A stretch of DNA of 64,000 nt from Apium graveolens (Eukaryota > Streptophyta > Magnoliopsida > Apiales > Apiaceae): assembly GCF_009905375.1 (NCBI RefSeq), contig NC_133648.1:311938565-312002564 (forward strand), given 5' to 3'. A program made the translations under genes and the position numbers. This document shows positions 22,829 to 35,817 of this stretch, piece after piece; position 1 is the first letter of the stretch; every line of letters begins with the position of its first letter. A model generated the notes under the pieces. The model made no database searches. It saw only the letters and a program-made list of their open reading frames with translations, and had not been told where the DNA came from.

Positions 22829-25087
22829 ATGACTTCACAAAAAGTTGGAACCGTTAAAATTACACTATTTGATAAAGAAAATTATATCATGTGGACGAAG
22901 AAGATGCTCTTGTTTTTACAAGTTGCAAATCCCAAATATCTAAACTTGTTAAAAAAGGGTCCAACAACTCCAATGGTTATTGAACCAGAGGTGATAGTAG
23001 ATGATGTTGTGATTACCAAAGCTAGAACCTATCCAAAAGAGCCTAAGGATTTTTCTCTAGCTGAAAAAGAAGAAGCCTCCTTGGATGCCAGCCTTCAATT
23101 AATATTAATTGATTCCCTTGATCCCTTGATGAACAGACATGTGATGAACTGTAAAAATTCCAAACACATGTGGGAAACTATTGAGGTGATTAATGAAGGC
23201 ACAGAGGAAGTTAGGGAGAACAAGTTGGAGATCCTAACCTCTGAGTATGAACATTTTAAATCCAATCCAGGAGAAGGAATTACTGAAGTGCTTGAGAGGT
23301 ACAATGTGTTGATCAACAACCTGAACATAAATGGAAAATATTATTCAATCAGGGAGGTCAACAAAAAGTTCCTTTTAACACTGCCAACTCATCTTGAACA
23401 TAGAATCACTGTCATTAGAGAAGCTAGAGATCTGAGTGAGATTTCTTTGGATAGACTCTATGGTGTGTTAAAAACCTATGAGTTGGAGCAGATTCAGCAA
23501 AAGGAAGTCTACGGGAAAGATAGAATGGTCAGCACATCTACTGCTCTTGTAGCTGAAAGTCAACAACAACAACAATCTCAACAGTCGGAGAGAATGGTAC
23601 AGTTTTCCAAGGATGAGGAAAATGTGTTAGTAGCAGAATTTGATCCTCCCACTACAAATTAGTCCAGTGATGATTTTTATTCCTTGGAAGAGCTGGAGCA
23701 ATTGGAAGATGAGTCAATGGCCCAAATTGTCAAGAGATTCTCCAATGTCAGATTCAAGAGAAATCCCAAGTTCAAGTACAAGTCCAACTACAACAAATTC
23801 CAGAAAGGTGGATCTTCATCCTCTAACACCAACAGTGGTGGATACAAAACAAGGATGGTTGATCGGAGCACCATCAGATGCTATAACTGCAATGAGTTGG
23901 GACATTTTGCCACAGAATGTAGGAAGCCAAAGCAAGTAAGGAAGAACTCTTATGATTCAAATCAGAAGAGTAACTCTGAAAGGGCTTATCTGGCAAAGGG
24001 AAGAAGCTGGGATGATACTGATAGTGAAGATGAAGAAGAATGTAATCTTGCTCTTGTGGCTATTGATGGAAAAGCTTCATCGTCAAGAAAAGAGGTAAAA
24101 TATACTGATGCTGAATTAGTTTATCATCTAGGAGGTAACTTAGATTGTGCTCGTCGTGATAATGAACTGTTAAGTTTACAGATCAAAGACCTTGAGAAAG
24201 AGGTCAATGAATTAAGACTTGTGCACATTAATCAAGACAAGTTAAAAGAACAAGTATCTTTTCTAGAGAATAGATTTGACTGTTATAGAAAACTCGAAAC
24301 TATTATCAAAGACAAGATCACTGGTCTTGAGACTAAGGTTAGAGCCTACTTCAATTCTTGTTCGAAGGCTAAAGAGTTCTACAGTAAGCAAGCTGTTAAT
24401 CAAACATCTGGAATAGGTTATGATTACAATGCTGCTATTGGAGAATTAGGCATAAACTCCCCTCCCCATGTATGTGCTAAAGGTAGGAAAGTACCGCATG
24501 TGCTTAAGGGTGTTGATGAACCCCTCTATAAAGCATCAATTGCTGAACCATTTGATGCGACCTCTTCTATTATTCAAGAAAAAATGTGTGCTGAAGATCA
24601 TGCTAATGAGAAGGTTGTTTCCAAGTCAAGTGTGTCGAAAGTTCTAGTCAAAGTTGTGAAAGCAACTGAGACTAACTCAGACACACATGAGTTGAATAAC
24701 AAAAATGCCATGTCTATCATGCATAAATTGCCTGCTGTTAATCACTCTCATAAAGCATATGGTGTTGCTAATTGTATATCTTGTGCTTTCAATTTGATGT
24801 ATGCTTATTTTAATGGTAAGCATGTTTCTAATGATAAGACTACTCCTCGTCAGCATGTGAATAATAAGAAGCATGATAGGTCTAAGACTGCTAGTCCTTT
24901 TAAGGCTAGAAAGGAGACATTTGTGCCTAAGCCTAAACAGAAATTTGTTAAGGCTGTTTACAAGGTCAAATGTTCAGTCATTGAGAAAGTTGAGACCATT
25001 AAAATTAAAAATGTTGTTTTGCCTGACAAAGGACAATTCTACAAGTATGTCGGGCCCAAACAAGTTTGGGTTCCGAAGAAGGTCTAA
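22829..25087 (+). pseudogene. Element 1 gag, one in-frame stop
   Basis: Copia-type Gag. I place the start at 22829 (MTSQKVGT), where Gag homology begins, rather than the ATG 45 bases upstream. A single frame runs to the TAA at 25085-25087, interrupted once by TAG at 23660-23662. Domains: an N-terminal region with YIMWTKKMLLFLQ, the capsid-like helices with CKNSKHMWETIEVINEGTEE, and a CCHC knuckle CYNCNELGHFATEC near 23879-23920. A Lys/Ser-rich, partly coiled-coil C-terminal third ends KQVWVPKK. Gag packages the element RNA. The protease lies one frame away (+1) after the stop. Confidence 0.85.
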
Positions 25088-25340
25088 TCCATTTGTAGTG
25101 CAAGGCATTAAACAGGTGGAACCGGTAGTGTGGATTCTTGACAGTGGATCATCAAGATATATGACTGGAGATAGAGCCCTGCTATCAAATGTGGTTGAGA
25201 AAGCTGGCCCCCTGGTTACCTTTGGAGATAACAGCAAAGGTTTATCTGAGGGATATGGCTGTTTGCAAGCTGGGAATGTTATCATTGAAAATTTGTATAT
25301 TGTGCTAGGTTATTATCAGGAAGCAGTATCTAACATATAG
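25088..25340 (+). pseudogene. Element 1 protease, truncated
   Basis: In the +1 frame relative to gag, the reading VWILDSGSSRYMTGDRALLS is the Copia aspartic protease active site (D-S-G), followed by VTFGDNSKG and YGCLQAGNVIIENLYIV. The frame then dies and no GAG-pre-integrase or integrase follows. A full protease-integrase polyprotein would need well over 1,000 more codons, so the enzyme region was deleted rather than merely mutated. Confidence 0.8.
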
Positions 25341-27427
25341 CACCAGTGACGAGACTTGAGAATATTACGACATATCAGGCACCTGCTGCACATTACACTT
25401 GGAATTGGACTCTAGTAAGATGTGTATAAGTGTACTCCTGGTTGGTGAGTCAAAAGAGGAAGTCAATGCACCACAGTTCATAGACTTTACAGCTGCAGAT
25501 CTATTGGACTATGCAATCTCTTCTTCACAATCTCACTTCAGGTTGGTATGAACTAGTGTACTACTCAAGCAATCGTCAAGGACATGGTATGGCACTCTAA
25601 CTGAAGTTATAATTTTATATGAACTAGTAGAGTCGTCATATTTATAACTCTCTTATCACTAGGCACAATCATATTGTTTTATATGTGCAGTGGTATATTG
25701 ATAATGCTATCATTGAACTCAAACTTCTTTCTACATTAGTGATTTCTTATTTCATGTAAAATCTTTTGAAATCACTATTGTAAATCATTTTCTCTCTATT
25801 GCCAAATGTTCTGTGATACAGGTTCAGTCTCCAATGACTTTCTTTCATTGACAGTCATAAGGTTGAAAACCCACAACTTCTATCCCAGACTGTAAAGACA
25901 AACACAGAAACAGAACCAACCAACACTCTCTTACCACTAAATGTAGTATGAATGAGCGTGAGGGAGATAGTGCCTTAGTGCAACACATAAGGAAGGTTCT
26001 GTAGTCAACCCAGTAGCTCTGTCTCCTACATAGATGAGTAGTATTTAAACCGAGACAACTGTTAGCCCCCATACATCTTCTCAAAAAGATGTAATGGCTG
26101 AAAAGGCATAAAAACAGTTACTAGATTCATTCTCTCAACAGGGTGCGTCTATTGAAATTTGCATGTCGGCCAAGGCATCCGATGTAGTGTCACCACTTCA
26201 AACATAAACAATTCTTGATGCACAAGGAAAGGTTACACACACAAAGGATGAGTTGACGGAAACAAGAGTTTCGACCATTTTAAGGTCAGATTCGATTGTT
26301 CAAGGTTCGTTAATGGACTAATTGCCTTTACAGGTGTTAGGAGAGGATACTGATCCAAAAGCCATATGTCAGTGGTCAGTGTCTACCTCCCCAGGCTTAA
26401 ATCCCCTGGATGCATCTGCGGATAGTGGATCTGACATAGGCGCAGATCGACAACTTGTTGACAATGATTCAGATATTACCTGATGAGTCACAAGGAAATG
26501 TCTTCACAGACATTAGAAGGGAACTTTCATCTTTATGCTAAATTCGTTGGATCATTGTTTACCTTCCCAAAATTCAAATCTAGAACCCTAAAAGGGAAAC
26601 TAGCAACTTGTAGATTATGACTCAGATTCATCTGACGAGTTTAACAAGGATGGGGATTTGTGAACTCCCATTGCACCACCTGTGACCTCCTTAAGGATGG
26701 CTAAGGTGATTTTCCTTGCAGGTACAGCTGAATGTTGGAGCTATGAGAGGAGTGATACACTTGTGAGAATGAGTGTAAACACGAGTGGAGAGAAGAGTGA
26801 AACACATGTGAGGTACACTAAATAGAATCACACACTCACAGTGAGGAAGAAAGAGAAACTACTTGAAGATATGTTCAGTCTAGAGGAACATCTATTTGGA
26901 ATCTTTAAGGGGGAGATAAAAGCTTAAGTAATAGTTTGGAGGATTCCTCAACTAAGGGGGAGAAATAGCAGGGAGGAAGAAAAAGATCCTACGTATGTAC
27001 ACTACACCACACCATTGTTGTTTGTAACTACGGATGCTATTGTACGGGAGATATGGTAAACACAAGGTGATTTTCTAGTAAGGGAATAATCTATTTTTCA
27101 AAAGGGGAGTGCCATTGATTTTTATCTGCAGATCCTATTGTACGGGAGATGTGGTAAACGAATGTGATCTTCTTTAATCAGTTGATTCTCATAGGGGGGA
27201 AACAAGAGAGATATGTGCTTCTCAACAGGAAATGTGGTTGTACAAAAGAAGATGAAACTACTTGAAGATATGTTCAGTCTAGAGGAACATATATTTGGAA
27301 TCTGGAAAATGTTAAATGTTATCCAGAACTTTTATCCTATTTACTTTGCATTTCTGTTTATATCTTTTTTCTTATTTGTTAGTTGAGTTATCCTCTAGGT
27401 ATTTGTTGTTATTGTCTAACAAACAAA
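25341..27427 (+). other. Element 1 non-coding interior
   Basis: No YVDD, integrase or RNase H motif is visible. Short frames may be remains of an additional ORF. Several polypurine-tract-like motifs occur (GGGGGAGATAAA near 26910, GGGGGAGAAAT near 26956), and a 50-bp segment at 26855-26904 recurs at 27254-27303 with one mismatch. A second duplicated block contains CTATTGTACGGGAGAT near 27031 and 27132. Confidence 0.6.
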
Positions 27428-27438
27428 TAGGGGGAGAT
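27428..27438 (+). other. Element 1 polypurine tract
   Basis: AATAGGGGGAGAT ends directly at the 3' LTR start and would prime plus-strand DNA synthesis. Confidence 0.85.
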
Positions 27439-28748
27439 TGAAAGGCATATGTCATAGCCTATTTGTTTATTCGAGGATTTAATTCAACTCAAATAAGAAT
27501 GTAACAAGTAAATAGTGGATCTACCGTCAAAGAGATCTCGCAAAGTAACATCTGTCAAAGGATTCAGAAACAAGGTTCATCTACAGACGTGATGAATTAA
27601 TTCACTGGAAGAAGTTTAAGAAATTGATCAAGCCTCAGTGATATAAATCAAGGTTATGGATTTAATCAAGTGACAGAGATCTCGTCAGGGTATCAAAGAA
27701 TTACAAGGATTTAATCTGATGAAAATTAAGTATCAAAGTTAAGACATGAAGAAATGTCACGGAAGTTAGTCACTCATGAACCAGACAGTACATCGAGTGT
27801 CAACATTGAAGTGGTGGAATTGATTCATAATTTTCAGTGATTTTCAGAAGATTTGTAGAAGAATGGTTGCTGCTCAAGATTAGTATTAATTCTCTATTAA
27901 TTAATTAAGTCATATAATTTAATTAAGAAAATAAATTATATCTGCAAAGATTAATTTATTGATTAATTGAATTAATTGGTTAATTAATTCTGAATTAATA
28001 TTATGCATTTTTCAAAAATGATTTTAAATTAATATTCAAGATTAAATCAGCAAGACAAATATTTGAACTAGTATGACAATTGGATTGTCATACCGAAAGT
28101 CTTTCCAAGCCTCTTTAGATAGTCCTACCGAAAGTTACACTGGGAGGAGGATTGTCTTGCTAGTTCATTCTGATAGTCTTGCTAGTTCATTCTGATAGTC
28201 TTGCTAGTTCATTTGATTGTCATACCGAAAGTCTTGTTGAGCTCAGGATTGTCTTGCCAGTTCATTTTCAGTTATGTTGAATGAATTAAAAAGAAGAAAA
28301 GCAGCAGAAACCAATATACAGAACATAAGTCAACAAACAAGAACTCAGCAGAAAAGAGAAGCAAAATATTTCATCCTTCATCTGCAAAATTCAAGATCAC
28401 AATTTCTAACTAGTAAAGTTAAATCCAAACCACTAGAAATCATTATCTTGTTCTTGTGTAACTATCTAGCGGATCAAAATCCCTAGAACTTAATCTCAAA
28501 TTGTGTTTAGCATTTGAATCTTTTTATTACAAAAATAGAAAAAGTTCATGTCGAACTTATTCTAGATTTGTGATAATTAATTTGAGATTAATTCCTTGTA
28601 ATCGATACAGTTGTTGTAACATCTTTCAAGTTTAATAATATTCTTATTTAACTTGAATTTTGTTTCACATTTTTATTCCGCATTTAATTCGATTATTCAG
28701 TACGGTTTGTATTCAACCCCCCTTCTACAAACACATTGGGACCTAACA
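27439..28748 (+). repeat. Element 1 3' LTR
   Basis: 1310 bp, the same length as the 5' LTR, followed by the CATGT target duplication at 28749-28753. Confidence 0.95.
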
Positions 28749-28758
28749 CATGTGCAGT

Positions 28759-29538
28759 TTGATAACGATTTTTTGTAAAAATTGAGCCTAAGCGACCTGT
28801 GGACACCCATATTCTTCCTTGCATGATATTGCTCCTACAAAATAGTCAGACCTACAAAATTAGTCTCTTGCCTACATTATGCACCTATGTATATCTTAAT
28901 CCTTCATGTGGGTGGTTTACACCATGATCGATTACTCAATTATTGTTTGCCTTTACAATCATCAGCTCTAGCTCGGTTTTAATTTGCCAGAACTGTCAAA
29001 GCCATAGCCTTCACAGTAAAAATAGATGCAGTCACTTTCTCCCAGACCCATTTGTCTTGTCTACATCATAAACCCCAACAAAACAAACTAACCATTACAC
29101 ATTGATTCTTACTATTGAACACCTGTTTTAACACTTGCATTGATGTGTCGCTAGGCCAGACAGAAGTAAAATGCTGCATACATGCTGCCTCCCATAGTTG
29201 ACGAGCAAAACTAAATTCTAATAACACATGTAAAGCATCTTATGTATGCAGTTGACACGAAGCATACCTTAAATTTATATTTACAAGTTTTTTTGGTTGA
29301 CGCAGCAGCTAGAGGTAATACATTTCTACACGTTCGTCATAGAAATTTGTTGACTTTGTGAGGCAGCTTTAATCTCCGTAGCTTTCTCCAAAAACTCCTT
29401 TCTCGGAACTCGAGTTCTTTTTGAATTTTTCTATAATATATCTTAATTGTAAACCCCCATTTATCGTCTAATAACCAGAACCATTAATCCTCCTTACTTT
29501 GAATTAGAATATGAATTTGTTTGATAATATTTCTATTT
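28759..29538 (-). pseudogene. LINE ORF2 segment: RT tail, zinc-binding region, start of RNase H
   Basis: Minus-strand reading in shifting frames gives recognisable plant LINE ORF2 blocks in order: WGFTIKIYYRK near 29450; FWRKLRRLKLPHKVNKFL near 29380; DALHVLLEFSFARQLWEAA near 29200 (the RT-associated zinc-binding region); and WCKPPT-RIKIYIGA near 28910, which opens the RNase H domain. Its C-terminal half is at 20345-20675. Frameshifts and stops are frequent. The piece ends at 29538 beside the CTTTC target duplication of element 2, and the protein reading resumes at 50612. Confidence 0.7.
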
Positions 29539-29543
29539 CTTTC

Positions 29544-31070
29544 TGTAATATATAAGTGATGATGTCAAAGATTACTAAAGATAACAATATCATTAGTGTT
29601 CCTGATCAAAGTGTGAAGCAAAGCTAAATGGACATCTGATCTAAGGAAAATAATGAACTGTTACTTTTCATAATCTGCTAAGCTTGGGGTTAGTCTTGTT
29701 AACAGGCATGAATGTGTGTTATGCAATCTTCTCACCAATTAGGAGAGATCGTTGTGCAAGACATGCCTGTATCTCAACAAGACTAAGTCATATTTGTCAA
29801 CCCTAAGTAAGTTGTATTGTTATCTTAATTTGTATTTTGTACTTGTAATATTTAAAGTCTGTAAAAATGCAAAGGAACAGACTGGAGTCTTTTTCCTGAA
29901 ACAGTATCAAGCCTAAGGATTCTATCTGGAAGAAGATCAAGAAGATCATGCCTCAGAAGAATTGTGAAGAAGTTTGGAGTTGAATAAATCTGTTTGGATA
30001 AAAATACTCTAAGTCAAGATCTCTACAAGTCACAGATTTAGTGTTATAGAACAGTCATTCGAGAACTCCAAATGACTTATCGAGAAGCCAGGAAAGCTAC
30101 TAGAGAACTCAGAGAGATATCGATAATTCAAGAAGACATGAAGGTTGGAGATATCGACAAGTCATTTATTCACTAGAGAATTCAGAGTTATCGATAAGTC
30201 TACATTCATTAGAGAACTCTAAGTTATCGATAAGTCAAAGTCTGCTAGAGAACTCAGAGATATCGATAAGTCAAAATTCACTAGAGAACTCTAAGTTGTC
30301 GACAAGACATAGTGAAGACATGATGCTGAGAGATCTTAACAAGCTAAAGTTTCATTCGAGAATTCAGAGACCTCTATAAGTCAAATTCACTAGAGCATTA
30401 GAGATCTCGATAAGTCATTATACTTATCGAGATGTCAAGATCTCTATATGCCTAATTGGAGATCTCGAGTAAAATTCTCAAAGTACAAAATCACAGACCA
30501 GTTCAATATTCAAGATTAACAGTCAACAAACAATCCAAACAGTTGGATTGACAAGTCTACAAAAAGCAGCTTGAAGAATGTGCAAGATCAATGGTGAAGA
30601 TTAACTGACAGAGGAAGATTAAAATTATCACATGATGCTAAAGATATGCTAAGCCATAAATGGAAGATCTACTTTTCTAAAAATAGAAATGACAGGTGAC
30701 AGTTTATAAAACTAATAGCATGTCTTATTGTACACTGTGTAAACCAGCAGTTAACTGAATTATAAAGTTAACACTGGTCCTTCAGTCAGAATCAACAATT
30801 TAGATCAAATTTCTAGTAACACTCTCAAGTAGAAGCTAAGCTCTTTATCAACAAAGAGCCTAGAAATTTTGTAGCAAAACATTCTTAATTTTAATATAAA
30901 ATTAAGTGAGTTTTGAAGATTTGTGTTCTTTATTTTCTGCAAGCTTAATTTCTGCATGAACACATTTTACTACAAGATTTAATTTACTTTGTTCAACCAT
31001 AAACATTCAAGAAAAGCCTAAAAATAGTAAAACACATTCACCCCCCCTGTGTGTTATTCATTTCCTAACA
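29544..31070 (+). repeat. Element 2 5' LTR
   Basis: 1527 bp if the start is TGTAATATATAAG after the CTTTC duplication; ends TTTCCTAACA. From 29905 on it matches the 3' LTR at 49437-50606. Region 30050-30470 is an array of about 38-bp units combining AGAGAACTC with TATCGATAAGTC. The outer boundary rests on the TSD and the TG start, because the 3' LTR lacks this part. Confidence 0.75.
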
Positions 31071-31072
31071 AG

Positions 31073-31084
31073 TGGTATCAGAGC
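31073..31084 (+). other. Element 2 primer-binding site
   Basis: TGGTATCAGAGC, initiator methionine tRNA type, two bases after the LTR. Confidence 0.9.
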
Positions 31085-31121
31085 AAAATCTGAAAGTAAA
31101 CAGATTCAAGATCTTGGAAGA

Positions 31122-33499
31122 ATGAATACACAGAAAATCAATAGCATCAAAATTCCTACCTTTGACAAAGCTGACTAACTCTTTGGAAAAAGAAAATAAT
31201 GTTGTTTATCAGGATGGTCAATCTCCTCTACATTCAGATCCTCAAGAATGGGCCCTTCATTCCTATGGTTAGAGTTGAGGAATCTAAAGATGGAGACATG
31301 GTTATCCCAGCTCATTATGCTCCAAAAGATCCTTCTGAATATACTGAGCCTGAAAAAGAGAAAGTTTCCCCGGATAGTGGCTTGTAGTTAATCTTAATTA
31401 AGTCACTTGATAATGTAATGTATAACAACATTGTCAACTGTGACACTGCAAAACAGATCTGGGAAAAGATAGAGATATTGTGTGAGGGAACTGAAGAAGT
31501 TAGGTCAAACCAAAGAAGAATACCGATTTCATAATATGAGGGTTTCATGGTCAAGCCAAAGGAAAGTATTACTGATGTGTTTGAAAGGTTTAACAAGTTG
31601 ATAAATGATTTGCAGGTTCATGACAAATATTATGAAGCTGAAGAAGTGAACCTGAAGTTCTTGCTTACTCTCCCTGATCATTTGGAACAGAAAATCTCAG
31701 CAATCAGGGAAGGGAAAGAATTGAGTAGAATAACACTGGAAGTTCTGTATGGAATTCTTAAAACATATGAACTTGAAATGATTCAGAGAAAATCATTGAG
31801 ATCTGGCCAAGGACATGTTGTAGATGGCTCAAGTGCTTTAATTGTCAATGAAAGCCAAACATCTACTGATGATCCAAGATCTCAAATTCCAGTTGCCTCA
31901 ACAAGTGAGCAAAGAACAAATGATTCACAAGAACAAGTCATTCTGGAATTGGAAAAAGATGAGTTCTACACTCTTGAAGAACTGGATGAACTAGATCAAT
32001 CAATGGCCTATTTGGCTAGAAAATTCTCTTACATTAGAGTAAAGAAGCCCAGATACTTCAAGAGTAAAGGACAGTCTTTCAACAAAGACAACAGCTGGAA
32101 AGAAAAAGGGAAGTACAATTCTGATAGCAAGAATGACTACAAAACTGGATCTGTTGACAAATATAAGATAAGGTGCTTCAATTATGATGAACTAGGCCAC
32201 TTTGCTACAGAATGCAGGAACCCAAGAAGGCAAAGAAAGATAAAGCTTATCTTGAACTTAAAGCAAAATATGAAGCTCTTCTGAAGAAACAGCAAAGCAT
32301 AGTTTATATTGCAGAAGGTAAAAATTGGGATGACTCTGAAAATGATGAAGATGAAGAATTTGGAAACTATGCACTCATGGCCTTGGAGCAAGGAGAATCA
32401 TCCTCATCTAAATCACAGGTACCAACTCTTACCACCACTGATTTAAATGTGAATCAATATAAGGAAACTATTGAAAAGATGAGCACAGAGATGTTTCACA
32501 TTCATACAAGCATGATGGCTGCAAATGAAGAAGTGAGCAGATTAACAAAAATGAATGAGAAGCTTGAGAGTGAAAAACAAGGAACTAAATTGTTGATAGT
32601 GGAGCTTGAAGCTTTAAGACAAGAAAATGCATATAAAGAACAAGCTCAAGTGTGCAAATGAAATTGAAGCAGTGCTAAGGGAGAAGATGGAAAAAAATAA
32701 AGTGAAGTTGAAGTCCTTCAGAAATGCATCTGAATTGGTTGGTCAGTACCATGAGAAAAACAAACCATGTGCAAACATTGTTATTGGTCTTGATTATGAT
32801 GCCTTGAACATCAAGAAGAAAAACATAAGTGACAAAGGAAAAGCAACAAAGAATGAAAATGTTCCGGCAATGCTGAAAAAGGTTGGGTCACCTGTGTTCA
32901 AGGCTTGTGAAGTAAACTTCAGTGAAGAAGAGTTGATTATCAAGCAAGAAATTGCAGATGAGGATAATGAAAGGAAAAGTGCAAACTCAACTCAATCTTC
33001 TAAGACTGAAGAAAATCTCATAGACAATCAAAGCACCAAGACTCATGTCAAAGAAATCAAGATTAAAGATGCAATAAAGAAGAAGAAAAATAGGAATGGG
33101 AAAATAGGGATAAACAAAAGTAATAATTTTGCTTATGTTGCAGATGCTCCTAGAAAGAAGTGTGAAAAATGTGGCTCTGTAAATCATCTAACTCGCCTTT
33201 GTAAAAAGGTTGTTAGCAGGCCAACTAAAGGAGCATGCAAATACAATGAAGCAGATTCAAATAATCCCTACTCCTTCTGTGACAAGTTTGACTGCATTTC
33301 TTGCAACTTAAAAGTGATGAAAAGTTGTCACAAACTGAGAGTAGACCTTAAAGAAACAAAAATTGGGTCTACAATAGAAAGGGAAAATGCTCAACAGTCA
33401 ATGAATTCTATTTTATCTGAAACTACTCATTCTACTTCTGCTAAATCAGTTAACAAGAAGAAAGTACCCAACACTGCTTGGGTTGCTAAAAACACTTAA
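31122..33499 (+). pseudogene. Element 2 gag, broken
   Basis: Starts at ATG 31122 but hits a stop within about 15 codons. Copia Gag blocks follow in order: the CDTAKQIWEKIEILCEGTEE capsid segment, KFLLTLPDHLEQKISAIREG, a knuckle CFNYDELGHFATEC in which the second Cys is Tyr, a coiled-coil stretch, and a second knuckle CEKCGSVNHLTRLC near 33161. It ends TAWVAKNT with TAA at 33497-33499. There is a frame change near 32212-32284 and another near 32630-32660. The loss of a zinc ligand would impair RNA binding. Confidence 0.8.
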
Positions 33500-33688
33500 A
33501 ACTCATTGTGTGCAGAGCAAAGTGAAAAAAGTCATATGGATCATAGATAGTGGATGTTCCAGGAATATGACAGGTGATAAAGCCCTGCTATCATAATTTG
33601 AGGAGGAGGTTGGCCCTTTGGTGACCTTTGGAGACAACAGCAAAGGATTCACAATGGGATATGGCAAGATTATTTCTAAACATGTTGT
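33500..33688 (+). pseudogene. Element 2 protease, 5' part
   Basis: In the +1 frame relative to gag, VIWIIDSGCSRNMTGDKALL gives the D-S-G active site, followed by a stop and then VTFGDNSKGFTMGYGKIISK. It is cut after ISKHVV by the Athila-like element; the reading continues at 40576 with VIDDVALVAGL. Confidence 0.8.
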
Positions 33689-34543
33689 TGATGTGTAAAA
33701 TAACTGCAAGTGCACACCGGTTAATTGTAGCAAATACAGGTCGATCCACAGAGACTATGAATTTTCAAAAACCTAATAATTTAAATCAGGCGAACTAGAC
33801 AATAAGATTTGAGAGGAGTTTGAATTAACCTAATTAGCAAATAGATCAAATAATATGAAAAACCTAGGAATCCGAATCCGATAATCAATTACAATTAATA
33901 TCAACTCGCCCTAAAATCAATTCTCTTTTCTTCACTAATAAATTTTAATTACCGAGACAAGCATATACTATGAAACTTGTTATGTAACAATAACCCATCA
34001 AAACTTCATGGAGCAAGCATAGGCTATGAAAAATAAATCCGGTAACAATAATATATCAAAATCACTTTGTCAATTAAACAATTAAGCACCAAGAAAAATC
34101 ATGAGAATCAAATAATAGGAACGAGAAGATATCAAAGCAATTAAATTAACTTCATCTTCATCCTAGGGAACGAATTTAGCTACACATGATAAAATATGAA
34201 CAAAACAAATAACTAATTGAATGTCTTCGGTGTTGGAATGTTGAATGTGTAAAATACAAGAGGGGAGCCCCATATATATAGGGAAAATATGAGGGTTGGG
34301 TTCTTGGAATACAAGTAGGATTCTTAAAGTAAATTATTCTTCTCCAATAAGGATTCTATTTATCTTCCAATTCCCTTGACTTCTAGAATAGTCCACCTCC
34401 TTCCTTATTTGCTCCTTTTCCAACTCAAATTCTGATTTTATTTATTTTCCTATAAAACAAAGTAAAACAATTTATTTATTAATAAAATTACGAAAACGAA
34501 CATAAAATAGGTATTAATAATATACAATAATATGGACCTATCA
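33689..34543 (-). repeat. Athila-like element 3' LTR
   Basis: On the plus strand starts TGATGTGTAAAATAACTG and ends GGACCTATCA. Confidence 0.9.
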
Positions 34544-35817
34544 AATGCTCCCATACCTATCTTTTGCTCGTCCTCGAGAAAAATAAAAAAGAAAAATGCT
34601 AACTAAGAAAAGTCATATGCTCCTTTTCGTAGGCGTGACGGGAAATTTTAGGTTTACCAACCCGTTAAACTCATAGACGATCTCTACAAGAGGAGTGTTG
34701 TCTCCAAAGGGTTTACAGAAGATATACCCATAAAATCTGTGAAATACTCTAGCAAGTGTCCAAACTCTATCAACAATAATATTCATCGGTTACAACACAA
34801 GAATTTTTAGGAAAATACATGCCTTTAAGACTCTTCTAATAATAGCCAAGATGTAGGTATCAATAATTCACTTATATCGACTCTGAACGTTTACAAAATA
34901 TCCCAAGGTGTGTCGTGAAAATAGGTCTATGAAGAATCAATTGAGTAAGTACATTTCCTCTTTTCAACCAATATTGAACGGACCCAGTCTCTATCAAAAC
35001 AAGTATCTAGCCAAAATTCACGGTTATTTTTTCTTTCTTTTTTTAACTGACTGTGCAATATCCGTTTTCTTAGGCTTTCTATGTTACCCATGTAGCGAGT
35101 TTTGGGCCAATGACTCCCAAACCAGATGGTCTTAGGGCACTAGGTTTTGAAATACCTCTACGGACTTAATTACTCGAGTAACAAAGGCCACAAAATAAGA
35201 CTAGTCAATTATACTACTTGTGCCCATCATCTCAATTTTTTTCTCTTTTTTTATTTGTGAGGAATATTGGGTATTGAAGTAGTTTATTCAAGCATCTTTT
35301 TTTTTGCTTTTATTTTCTTTTTTTCTTTTTTTTTTCGAAAAAATTTGATTCGACATTGTTTCAACATGTGGGCTCTGTCTCAGATATCGAAAACTTCCCT
35401 AAACAATCTTTCCTACAAAGACCTTGTGCAAATGTGCCGTCTTGGACTCTTAAGCAAAAATTCTTTCGACACAAGTTTCATGAAGACAACCTTACTCAAC
35501 TACGTTCAAATCATCTCAAGGCATTATATATATAAGTTTTGAAAAACTACTAACACCAACTAGTATTAAAGTACAAGAGTGGACTGAACAACTTAGCCAA
35601 AATATCTCTGATTTTTTTTCATATTTTTGAATTTTTTATATATATGTAAGTACTACTAAACCCCTCCCCCATACCTAAATCATGCATTGTCCTCAATGAA
35701 TGCAAATGAGAGAAAAATGACAAAGTACAAGGACGAGAATACCTGATCAGGGCATGACAGAGGAACACAATTACCTATAACACACACACATAGTTACTCC
35801 CCCATGCCTACACTTTA
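34544..35817 (-). other. Athila-like element 3' non-coding interior
   Basis: Lies between the end of gag-pro and the 3' LTR, where RT, RNase H and integrase should be. It contains poly-T-rich stretches and short frames with no recognisable domain. A purine stretch TAGGTATGGGAGCATTT (minus, near 34544-34560) is the likely polypurine tract. Confidence 0.6.

Larger units (their letters stand above)
21423..28748 (+). mobile_element. Element 1: complete gag-only Copia (SIRE-like) retrotransposon
   Basis: Two 1310-bp LTRs (21423-22732 and 27439-28748) differ at 28 positions by my count, with no indels (about 2%). The element is flanked by CATGT at 21418-21422 and 28749-28753. The primer-binding site TGGTATCAGAGC and a polypurine tract are present. 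Inside are gag with a CCHC knuckle and the start of the protease; integrase, RT and RNase H are absent, replaced by about 2 kb of non-coding DNA. It would have depended on another element for its enzymes. Confidence 0.9.

Noticed and set aside
25845..26084. 79-codon minus-strand frame in element 1
   Set aside because: Random composition within decayed non-coding interior; no motif.
29897..29905. Element 2 LTR start at TGAAACAG (29897)
   Set aside because: No matching 5-bp duplication there, whereas TG at 29544 is preceded by CTTTC identical to the right flank.
34908..35542. Open frames in the 3' part of the Athila-like element
   Set aside because: No domain, hydrophobic low-complexity composition, and poly-T sequence; consistent with chance frames in non-coding DNA.
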